From NCBI GenBank assembly GCA_003546025.1, contig QPKB01000004.1, positions 20,316,570 through 20,380,569 on the forward strand: 64,000 nucleotides of DNA, in the 5' to 3' direction. Made by a program: the position numbers and the translations under genes. This DNA comes from Camphora micrantha (lineage: Eukaryota; Streptophyta; Magnoliopsida; Laurales; Lauraceae). The notes under the pieces were generated by a model. It was not told the DNA's origin and searched no databases. It saw only the letters and a program-made list of their open reading frames with translations. Of this stretch, positions 49,471-62,000 are shown in pieces; the stretch's first letter is position 1; every line of letters starts with the position of its first letter.

Positions 49471-50005
49471 GAATTTATTTTTTCTATTTTCCATCTATCC
49501 TTCACGTGGGTGGGATCCGACCTGTTGAAACTAATAAAAGTCATCTCCTCAAGTAGAATATCCTCAAAATTCTTACTTTGATGGTATTTAGTCCCACCCA
49601 CTGTTCAATTGAACACATGATTTACAATGTAGAGCCGAGAGGGCCAATACTATTAATAATACATCATGCTCCGAAACGTCCCAAAAGGTTGGAAATAAAA
49701 ATCGGGATCTTGTTTTCCGCGGAAAACAGTTTCCGCGGCGTTTTCTCATCCCCACTCAAAATAAAAAAACAAAAGGGCCATCGAAGAAAAGCCGAAGGGT
49801 TGGGCTCTCTCCTTGGTTGCATCAACCACCACTCCGTTACCTCTTCCGTTTCCCCGTTCGATCGACAAGAAAAAGCATACGAGAGAAAGAGAGGAAGAAA
49901 ACGAGGGCTAGGGTTTCGATTTGATCCTTTTTTTTTTTTTGTTGTTGTTCTTCTTCTGATTGGGGATAGAAGAAGATCCGTTTTCCTGCTGTGGCAAAGA
50001 AGAAG

Positions 50006-53000
50006 ATGAGTGCAGTCTCGATCGCTTCCAATTCACATGGCAATCTCGACGAAGAGATCTCTCAGCTCATGCAGTGCAAGCCCCTCCCCGAGCAAGAGGT
50101 TCTCTCTTCCTCATCCGATCTATCCAAACCCTAGGTTTTTTTTTTTTTTTTTCTCTGTTTGATCTTTTTTTGGGTCCTAGTTTGAAATGCTAGGTTTTTT
50201 ACCCTCTCGATTTGTGCTTGAGCTCGCGAAATTGTCCGATTTTCTTACGATCTGTGTCGATTTGGAAGCGTTTTCCTTTTCTTCCTGCCGAAACGTGATT
50301 GATTGATTCCTTTTTTTTTTTGTTGCTGTCTTTCTGTGTTTGATTGATTGCGATCTGATCATTTCGGATTTTGTAGAGTTACTTTTTGAGGATTTGATCT
50401 GGGGGAGGGAATTCTAGACGATGATCGACGGAGGATGTCCTAGATCTGCTGGATCTGATTTGTGATTTTGTTTTCTTTTGTTTTTAGCTTGCAAGCTTTC
50501 TCCTTTAGGCTGGTATCTGTCTGAAACATAGGCTTTTTGTATCTCTCTCTTTGGTTTTCTTTAGGAAGTTTTCAGTGGATCCGCCAGAATGTGAAATTCT
50601 GATATCGAATGTGATGGAAGGTTATAGTGCTGGACTGGAGGATCTATTTCTTTTTACATGGAGTTGTAAATTTGGTTTCTTTGATTGAATTTCCCTTCCA
50701 TAGTAGGTTTGGATCTGAGAGGGTTTGGAATGCAGCCTAGTCTTACATTTTAAAGCCCTTCGAAGTGTTTTTGCAGATCTATGACTGCACTGTGCGTGTC
50801 AACATGTCACAATATCTTGATTGTGAAATTCGTGGGTCCCATTCGTATGTTCTGATGGCCCACTTGGAGGAAATGATGGTCAGAAAAATGATCATGGCGG
50901 AGCTTGAATCTTGCACTGTCATCAGATGATGATATATATTTACTTAAGATCTACATCTGCCTGGCTCGATGAACCGACCCCGTCTATGTTTGTGAATGAA
51001 CATACTGAGATTTGCTTGTTCAACTGTCCCAATATCAGGTCTGTGTGGGCCTATGGCACGGGGGGCCATTTCCGATGGAACTGGATTTATCATTTATGGC
51101 GGACCCTGAGTTGTCCATTGTACGCTACAGCGGTTGGTGAATATTTACATTTTTGAATATGCTAAATGGCTGTCCATTTTCTGTTTTTTGGGATCAATCC
51201 TTCTATGAAAATTTTGTTGCTGGTTCTCGGTGTCTGTAAGAGATTCAATTGTAAACCTGATTGAAAAAGTGTTCCTATTTGACAAATGCTGCTTCAGTTT
51301 CGGTTCGCCTCTTCCCGAGATTGGTGAATGACAAATGACAATCACTGTAGTGTCAAGAGGTCAACCGTTGGGTTGATTCAATTTTTGTTTTTAACTTATT
51401 GTATGCATATATAACAGCATTCTTTCTGCTCATTGCACTAGTTTGACGTTTCAGTAATAATAATAATAAACATTCTTCGTCATTTAGCATGTGAAGCATG
51501 TCATACTTGCTGCATTAAGTCAATTCTTCATGGGTTGTCATTTCTTATCATTTTTGTGGTTTCATGTAAAAAACCATAAAATATTCAATCATACCTCATC
51601 CATGGTATTACATTTTTATGTACCAGATTTTTTTTCTTTTGCAAATTCGAGTACCATTTGGCTGTAGATTCAGTACATCAGTATGAAACTGAGCATGTCT
51701 TGGTACCATCAGGGTGTAATTTGCAAACTTAGTTTGTTTATCTTCTGCTGCAGGTTAGAGCCTTATGTGAGAAGGCCAAGGAGATATTGATGGATGAAAG
51801 CAATGTCCAGGTGGGTTTTATTTATTTATTTAAGGGTCTCCCAATCCTTTTTCGAAACAAGCTTTTCAATTGCTTTGTATTTATACTCATATATGATGGA
51901 CACATTGAAACACAATTTTAGTTATTTTTTTGTTTTCTTTGTTGCAGCCTGTGAAAAGCCCTGTCACAATATGTGGTGATATTCATGGGCAGTTTCATGA
52001 TCTCGCGGAACTCTTTAAAATTGGAGGAAAGGTATTTGTTCTTGGTGGCATTTTTCCCCCATTCAACCCTTGGGTTTGAACCACGTGAAAAACTAGTTAA
52101 GTACTATTTGAGTCTGAAAGTGCTAATAAAGATTGTCTTTCCTGAGATATTGGAGAAACATTGATTGCAGTCAGAGAATTCGTTACTTGCATTGTACATG
52201 TCTAGGTTTTTCCATCCACACCATTCTGTTTTTGTACTGGATCTTTTATTTACCTTCTCTCTCTCTCTCTCTATGTTTATTTTACTTAGATTGTGCTTTG
52301 GGTTCGTAGCAGAATAATAAAACATCCTTCAGAAGGAGATTTTTTTAAGGCATTGACACTTGTCCAGATTTATTTAAAGGTTAACCATTGTATTTAGCCT
52401 TCCTTTTTGGGCTGTTATTCTGATAAAACATCATTGTGAGAGCATAGAATTGGTTCTGCTTGATTTGGACTTAACTTTTAGGTTAAATGCACATCTTTTT
52501 ATCTGCTACACTAAATGCCTCTGGATCGCATGACTTGATTCTAAGATTATCATGGCCCTTTTGTGTGATTGGGGGATAAGTTATTGTGCATACTTGATTG
52601 GAGGGAAGTCAACTTTTAATGGATAATGGACCATCTGCTCCTGTTGTCAATTTGGCTGAACTATTAGCATGTTTTAGTTATCTAATGTTTCAATTGCTCG
52701 AGTGTCAAGGAAAATGTGAAGTTATATCCTCTGGCATCTTGAAATAAGTAGTAGTGTGCATTTTACATCAGAAAGTTCCTCAATTGCTTGATTTTTCTGT
52801 CATGATTTGATTGTAAAAGTGCAGTTACTGCAATACGATAAAGTTGTGGTGCTTCTAATGTCGAAACTTCACTTCTAGCCTCTAGGACTGTAATTATCTC
52901 CCAGATCATCGTTGTCATCATCATTATCAAAGCCTTATCCCAACTATTATCTCCTAGCTCACCAGTTTCCAAATTTGCAATTTGCCTTTTTAAATTAAAT

Positions 53001-56000
53001 TTTCAAGCTTATTGAGATTAGAGTAGTAAGGTGAACCCAAAGCAGCAGCCAATCCTTAGGTCGCTGGTTCGAATCCAGCAGGTTAGATTTAATTATATTT
53101 TAAAATAGTTAAAAAAAGCTTATTGAGATTAGAAGTTTTCATTTTGACTTTTCTGTATTAGGATATGCTGTCCTTTGTTTCCTTTATTCATTATTTTGTA
53201 ACTCCAAATATGTTTGTCTATTTGTGGCTGCACAGTTTCTCTGTAAAAAAAGAGAAACTTCACATATTACTCTGAACTGTATATTTTTATTATTGTGGAA
53301 ATATACATCTGCTTTCATTTAAATCTTATCAGTATCGTTTTCTGATTGGTAGTGTCCAGATACCAATTACTTGTTCATGGGAGACTATGTGGATCGTGGG
53401 TATTATTCAGTTGAGACTGTAACGGTAAGTGAGAGCAGAATTGGATAGATTGTGTGTTCTATGATCTTAGTAGCATTAATTTTCCAAAGTATATTCACAT
53501 AATTTGGTAGGATGTTTGTCGTATTCATCACATATTCTTAAGCATGACTAGCTCATGCTCCATACTGAAGACATGCATACATGGTTTACAACTATTCTGC
53601 TGCTAAATTTGACAATTGCAAAATGAGGTTATTACAATTACTTTTACAACAGGCTTTTATCGTTATAAGAGCTCATAGGTACATTTTTTATAACTTAATG
53701 TATCCAATGATCTTTTACCTTATGCACACTTTCTTTTGAAAAAATTCTTCTTGTCACTGGATTTTGCTAAATATCATGAGGCTATCATGCTGTTATGTAA
53801 TATGTCCACTGATATTCACATAATCTGGCCTGATATTTGTGTTATATCACACATTCTCAAATATGATCAGCCATGCTATCAAGTCGAGATGTGCACAGAC
53901 AATTCACAACTTCTCTATGCTTCTATTCAACAGTTATAGTATGTGTTCATGGTAGTCTTATTCCACAATAGGGTATTATCCTTATTCTAAGTCTTTCAGT
54001 GCCTTTTTTTAATAAATTCATGTGTTCCATGATCTTTTTTCCTTTATGCACAAACAATTATTTCATAGACAATTCAGGAAGAAGATTCTTGGTTCCATTT
54101 TTTTTTTTTAATTTCCAAAAACAGTATCATCATCAGCATCAATTCCTCATTCCAGCTCTCTCTCTCTCTCTCTCTCTCTCTTGAATGGTTCCTCATTCCA
54201 GCTATCTGTGTTTAGCTATTTGCAATTGACATTACCAAAATGACATTAAATTTCCAAATTTAATTGCGAATTTTGTGATTTGCTACAGCAACTATTGAAT
54301 CATATGATTCAAATGTAAATCTTAAGACATAATGTAAATGGGAATCATCATGTGGATATGAATTTCTTTCTATTGAATCCTAGAATTTTAACAGCATTTT
54401 TTTCAATGTTTACTTTAACAGCAATGCTTCATTAAAAAAATCCAAATGAAAAGACTGGAATTAGAAATTGTCATAGATTCACTAAAACTCTTTCAATGAT
54501 TTAAATAATTGTTTTCCCTGGGCAATAATGAGAAGCCATTAAAAATAAAGGGGAGGGTAATAAAACATACACTGGTATAAGGGAATATATAATTGCTTCT
54601 TTATCCACCCCTTCCCCTTGCCTAATAGATTTGCCAATCCATTTGCACTCCTTAAGATATGATGGATTGAACATCCAAGACCAAGCACATATCCTTAGGG
54701 CACGTTTGTGTGGCTGGTTTTCCATGGAAAAAGTGAGGATTGCGAAAACTCTTTTCCAGGTGCGTCCGTTTTTTGTAGACATATGGGCCTGGGCCGATCT
54801 ATATAGTCTAACCCACGTTGCGCTGTTGTAATGTACATATCTTGTAAGGGCTGTAATGACTGTAATGTAACCGTTGACAAGGCAATACCACTGCTAAATA
54901 ATGAGAAATGATCCAGAGAATTGATCAAGAAAAATCTTCCTCAAACCAATTCTGTTTATTTGGGGAAGATTTTTCTTGATCCTTTCTTTGGATCATTTCT
55001 TATTATATAGCAGTGGTATTGCGTTATCAATGGCTACATTACAGTCATTACAGATCAATCCTAAGAAGCACGGACACGGACACGGGATACGGACACGACA
55101 CGACACGGACACGCCGACACGACATTTCTCAAAAAAATAGGACACGGACACGTCGGGGACACGTTAATAATTAATAATAATAATAATATATCTAATCATA
55201 TACTAAAAGATACTATTTCCATAGCCAAGTAATATTTCCCCCTCCTTCTTTAATTTTCTCAAACATGGTTACATATTTCCACATAGGCTTATTTATATCT
55301 TCTTCATTGGAGGGGTGTGAACTCATATTCCTAAATTCCAAATTGTCATGCAAAGGTGAAGAAGCAGAGCTGATAAATAAATAAAAAAAATTGATATAAA
55401 GAACAGATTTGATATATAAATAGCAAAAATAGATTTGCTAGATTCATGTAAACAGCAAAAACCCATCGCCCGGCCTCCTCAGGGCAGCAGAAGGATGGTC
55501 CCTTTGCTTTTAAGTTATGACCTTTTACAAAAAGCCCCCCTTGCTCTTCTTTTTTTACTATAATTTTATTTTTCTTTCCAATTAAAAGAGGCAAACGTGT
55601 CCGACACGTGTCCGGAACATGTTCCCAGCGTGTCCGGAATATAAAACATTAAAAAATAAACAAGACACTCTTTTTAGCGTGTCTGACACGTGTCGGAGAG
55701 TGTCCGGAGAGTGTCGGTGTCCGACACGTGTCGGACACCGACACTGTGGCCCCGGAGAGGTGTCCGTGCTTCCTAGGATCAATCAATATAATCTAATCTC
55801 TCTAACTATGGACCTATGGTAACAATGGCTGGCTTCTGACTCGGCCCTTATCTTACAAGATATGTACATTACAACAGGGCCACTTGTGTTAGACTATATA
55901 GATTGGCCCAGGCCCATATGTCTACAAAAATGGCCGCACCTGAAAAAGAGTTTTCGCAATCCTCACTTTTTCCATGGAAAACCAGCCGCACAAACGTGCC

Positions 56001-59000
56001 CTAAGGATATTTGCTTGGTCTTGGATGTTCAAAACACTTTCTATGCCTCCTTGAGATCCTCTAGTAGCCCCACCAATGTTAAACTGTAGACCCATTGACA
56101 GAGGGCAACACACTTCAATCATCTTAGCCACTAGAAGGCCTTTTTACATACAAACCAAATTAGATATGAAATTAGCAATGGTGAAATATGCTAACTCTTT
56201 CCTTATCCGAGCTCAGTTTCCCACACCTGACTTTCTCAGTTGTGAGATCTCATTCACTTGTCCAGAATGGCCAACCAAGGGAAAGCTTTTAACTCTAGAG
56301 CGAGCAAGCCCAAGGAAAGCCCGCTAGACCAAAGCGCATTGCAGTCACGATCCAGACTTGGAAACAGAGGCCCTAAGGAAAGAGTTGGAATAGACCTTTC
56401 TAGGAGGGCAATGCTTCCAAATCCTGTATTCTAGATTGCTTTTGCATATGAACCTTTGTTAGTGAATTTATTAAGGACATTTACCACCCCTCCAATAAAT
56501 TTTTTCTGTATCTCACCCTCCAAACACACAATAATCTCTCTCTCTCTCTCTCTCTCACTAAAAAGAAGTAGGCTCTTGAGTAGATTTTTTTTTTACTCTT
56601 TGAGGTTGGGATGGGTTCTAGATTAGGGAAAATGACTGGTTTGTTGATTGGTTTTTCATTTCAAATATAGGCTTCTTTTATTGTTGGCTTTCATATCCTT
56701 TGTGAATCTTCATCCTGGGACTGACACATTTAGTTCCTTATTTTGAGGAAACCCACTTATTTAATGATATTATATGGTTCACATCTACAGCTCCTGGTGG
56801 CCCTGAAGGTGCGCTATCCTCAGCGAATTACCATTCTTAGAGGAAATCATGAAAGTCGTCAGGTAGCTGTTTTGCAGCTTGAGTTTGAGTCTCAACATGT
56901 TTCACTTTGCCGCTGATTGGTCCAGTTAACTTTGTTTCTGTAGTTTAGTGTTTACACTGTCATGTCAATTGTTTTTAACCTAAATACCAGATACTAGAGC
57001 ACATTATAGTTTCTGGACCTTTAGTCAGTGGTTACTTTCTTCTATTTGAGATTTTATTGTTCCTCTATGTTAATGCATAACGTGGTCTTTAATCACTGAA
57101 CTGAACTTTATTGTTTTGCAGATTACCCAAGTTTATGGGTTTTATGATGAATGCCTCCGGAAGTGAGTTTCTTATGTTCTTTCTTGTTCTGCTGAGACAA
57201 TTGTTCTGAATGATAATTTTATATGTATACATATTTTTATAATAATGTTCACATGGTTGGTGCCTTAGATGTTTGGCTATTTGTAATTTTTGCTGCAAGA
57301 AATTTAGTAATTATTTGAGGATTTGTCTTACGATAGGTCGAAATGGAGAATTAAAATTCATGTAGCCGACCCCAACATAGTTGGGACAAGGCTTTGATGA
57401 TGATGATGATTTCTTTATCATTTATCTAATAGTTAATTAAATTGTGGTAATAAAGGCAGCATATTTTATAAATCTGTTCCTTTGCACTGTAGAATCCTGT
57501 AAAAGTCCAAACAATATGTTTAAGATTTTCTATGTTTAGATATTTGTGAAATAGCTAGTCTAATTTCAGCTTTGAAGGATTAGATATTTTCCTAATCTGG
57601 TTCTGTCGTCTGTGTAGCACTCTTTCTTACCATTTCTACCAGTGTGGTAAATCTATTTAATTATGCTGTATAAAAAATTGTAATTTTGTCCATAGATGTC
57701 TTGCATCTTTGCACTAGATGATGCATTCTCAATGCTGTAGATGCAAATAAAGGTTGGTACTAGGGATGATTATGCATGTATTCTGTTTTGAGCAAACAAC
57801 TTCATGCCTTTATCTGTTCTGTTATCTTCTGATATAATTAGTGCTCACTTGTCCTTCTGACACTTTACAGTGGCAATGGGCTCCATATCTGCAGAATGTG
57901 ATATTTTTATTTTCATGTTGGATATGTAATAATAAGTGCAAAGTCTGTATCAATGCCTCAAATTTTTTTTTTTTTTTTTTTTAACGTTATATCAATGCCT
58001 CAATTATTCCATCAAAATTGCAACTGAACTTGTGTATTGCCCATGTTACCTTCAATTTTTTAGTAAAGTCATCTGTCAACAATGGACTCATTTCTTTCCT
58101 TTTGTGAGTCACTTCCATATTAAATGCAAAAGTAGTATGCGTTTTTCACATTCTTATCTGGGTGTTGATTGTTGAAGGATAGTCATGACTCCCGATCCCC
58201 CCAAACACCAATGCCAAAGACTTGACTTCTTAAACTGTTTATTAATGTGTCAAAAGCTTATGTAACAAACTGGTCAAGGATCTGAATCATTTCTCATCAT
58301 TTATTCATATTACATATTTAAAATCTACAAACCACTTTTACTGCTCTTGGTATTTTTAGCTGACATCTTTTGAAACCACCATCTCTTAATTATTTTGGTT
58401 TGGAATCTTCATGTTATAATACGTGCTGCCACAATCAATCTTCTGTTGTCCATTAGGTTGTATTTCCAGTCCTATTTGTATCAAGCACTGTTTATTTTAT
58501 TATCTATTTATTATTATCTTGTACTTAGGCGTCCTTTCATTCAATTGAGTATTATAATTAGGGTTTTTTAGACGAATAAGAAATTAATATTATGTTTTTG
58601 CATATATATTGACCTCTGCACTGAATGTTGTTTGGGCTTCACAAATGTTTGAACAAGTGAAAACTACATTTCTTGTGGCACTCTACTGCCTACTTCACAT
58701 ATGCACATAGCCACTTGGCCTTGTTTGTATTAGCTTTCTCTGGAAACGGAACTGGCAACCATTTTGTTGAGGCCCTACTGCCTGTCATTTTGGTCCTTTC
58801 TGTAACTCCAATGCCTAAGCGTCAGATTTGATTTTAGAGGCTGTTATGGGTACACTATATCAGAGTATCATGCAGTAACCGACCTATATGTTTTGTACTT
58901 TGCAAATAATTTCTTAATTTATTTTGACTGTTTATTGACAGGTATGGAAATGCAAATGTATGGAAGACTTTCACAGACCTTTTTGACTATTTTCCATTGA

Positions 59001-62000
59001 CAGCATTGGTTAGTAATATTTCTATTTTTATTATACTTTAAAATTTTCCTTGTTTCTGTTTCTTTAGATGTTTTTCCTGACCTTCCCTCTTATGGGCTAT
59101 GGATCATTGTTATTCCTTTAGTGGGAGTGGTGTTGGCATGTGCCGACACACTCATGGTTGAGTGTTGATTCAAAAGAGTATCTAGTCAGGCTTGTGCCAA
59201 CACACTTGGTGTTGCAACTTAGTCTCACGCACATCCCAAGGATTGATCCTTCTGTCCAAAGTGAAAGTACCTACTCCTAGACGAGTAGCCCAACATAGCA
59301 AATAAAAAGAAAAGAAAAAAAGAGAGAAAAGATGGGCTTGCTTGATTTCATGAAATTGAATTAATAGGCAAAGGACCCATTTTACCATGAATCCCCTATC
59401 TTGAAAATATAGGGCCTGTTTGATTGCATGAAATTGAATTCCTAGGAATTCTTCAAAGGAACCCACTTTACCATTAAGGTCATGTTTATTTGCAAGTTTG
59501 AATGCAAGAAACTCAAAGGAGCCCACTTTACTATCAATTCTGTCTTGAAAATAAGGGCTTGTTTGTTTGTATGGAATTGAATTCCTAGGAATTCAAAAGA
59601 ACCCACTTTAACATGAATTCCTTAAGCAGGGCAAGGAATCCCAAGTTTTTAGTGGCTCTCTGGGTGTCCATCAACTTGTCTTTTAAAGGGTACTCCATAG
59701 ATCAAATACTGTATCAATGGAAAGAGCTGGCCTGCTCTTAAGCAGGGCCTTAGGCGGTTGGTTTTGGGCCTTGAATTTATTTTGTTTTCCTGCTCTCCTG
59801 CTTTTGCTTGTCAGTAATCTCTTGTACTGTTTGTCTTTATTCATCAAAGTAACCATTCAAAAAAAAAAAACATGAATTCCTTATCTTTAGAGTGTAAATA
59901 GGTCCTGTTTATTTGCATGGAATTGAATCACTAGGAATTCAAAAGAACCCACGTTACTACGAATTCCTTATCTTGAATATATAGGGCCTGTTTGTTTGCA
60001 TGAAATTGAACTCCTAGGCATTCATGGTAAACTGGGCTATTATTGATGAAATATTATTAAAGATAAATTTCATGATTTCATTACTCCCTGTTTGTTTTCA
60101 TGAAATCGAACTCCTAGGAATTCATGATTAACTGGGTTGCGACAAATGATTATTGAAACAAAATTATAAAGTTATATATCATTTTTTTGTTTGATTTGAA
60201 AGCTGATGTAGATTTGATTTTGGCATATATTATAATCTGCTGCAACTACAAATGTGTGAGTACAAAATCTGTATATCTTTTTGAAACTTCCCAACAGCGA
60301 CAGTACTACAAAATTATAATATTCCAATATTCTATTCTGATTTATTATATTATCTCTATTTTTAAATCTGCAAATATTTTATTCTGCACATTTACTGGCA
60401 GGCATTGAACTATAGTGGTTTTGTCAGCTATTTGTTCTCTCCAGACAGACTAAATTGGGTCTATTTGGCTGTTACCATTGATTGGATGGGCAATGCTAGC
60501 TTCTAACCTTGTTCTTCTCTGCTCTTTTGAAGGTTGAATCAGAGATATTTTGTCTTCATGGTGGCTTGTCTCCTTCTATTGAAACCCTTGATAACATTAG
60601 GAATTTTGATCGTGTTCAAGAAGTCCCTCATGAAGGGCCAATGTGTGATCTCTTGTGGTCTGACCCAGATGACCGCTGTGGTTGGGGAATCTCTCCTCGT
60701 GGAGCTGGATATACCTTTGGCCAAGTAATAGAATCACCTCCATATCCATGTCTTACATTTATAGTATGACTGGTGCCTTCATTCACATGATAGCTCATTG
60801 CAGGATATCTCAGAGCAATTCAACCATACCAACAACCTGAAGCTAATAGCCAGAGCTCATCAACTAGTCATGGAGGGATTTAACTGGGGACATGTATTTT
60901 TTTTTTTCATTTTTTATTATAGCCAACACTTCATTTTGCTGTTCCATATTTTCATGGTTTGACGATCATCCAAACATTGCAGGAACAAAAGGTGGTGACC
61001 ATTTTTAGTGCTCCTAATTATTGCTACCGGTGTGGGAACATGGCCTCTATCTTGGAAGTTGATGATTGCAAAGAACACACATTTATCCAGGTCTCCCTCT
61101 CTATCTATGTGTGCACGCACCTGAGTGGTTTTATGGTTAAGGTTTTTTAATTTTATTTTTATTGTTATTTTTTAGTGGACTCCTATTCTTACCCATCTAT
61201 CTAATGCTTTCTGAACAATTTTTAATGGACTCCTATTTATATTTTTTTTTTTATTTTTATTTTTTCTTATTTCATTATTTAGCTATTTTCAGAATTACCC
61301 TATGTTTTGTGCAACTGTGATCCTGTTTAAAGGACTTTTTTTTAGAAAATCGTATGTTTTACCCTTCAGTGATGACATTAGTATCTTACATATTGAATGT
61401 AGGTTAACTCCTGCCATGATGGCCCATCGTAAATATTGTCTGTTCTGCAAAGCAGTGTTTTCCCATTACTGCGCCCTCTTTTGCCACATGTTCCACTCAG
61501 GCATAACCTACTACAATGGCCACCACAGCCATGCATCTCTCTCTCTCTCTCTCTCTCTCACCCCTGTTCCTTTTGGTGTCTTCTTTTAGTCTCAATGACA
61601 CCGCTATCACTTCCAGCTACCAGAACAAGCCACACACAAACAATGCTGCAATCCAACTGCCTGGGATAGACCTGCTACATATAGTAAGGGACAAACATTA
61701 TTTCCCAACCACCCATCATTCTCATTCCCATTTGTCACCAATACTGGGAAGTTAAATTAGGTTGGCTTCACAACGAGATGACAGCCATCTCAATTTAACT
61801 ATTTTCAGATTCAAGCCCTTGATCGGACAGAGTCTTTGACATTCACCCTACAAGCATGATATAAAACAAAAATGAGGCCATTCTGTTATTCATCTCCTTG
61901 TAATTCACATTTTTGTTCTTTGAGATATAGTAGGAGTGTAGGACAGTTAGGCAGTTAGCATAACAAGTGATTTTTTTTTTTTTTTTTTGTTACTTTGTTA

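Larger units (their letters stand above)
43669..49690. other. Intergenic DNA between the SAGL1-like and PP2A genes
   Basis: The two genes are divergently transcribed across about 6.3 kb. No gene could be supported. It holds a MITE (44367-44869), AT runs (45540-45572, 47145-47164), a long-TIR element (47455-48304), a tRNA-like A-box stretch near 48353-48385 that may be a SINE scrap, and a minus-strand RTE end (49378-49470). The PP2A promoter and leader occupy the last part, with GGGTTTCGATT near 49910. Confidence 0.6.
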
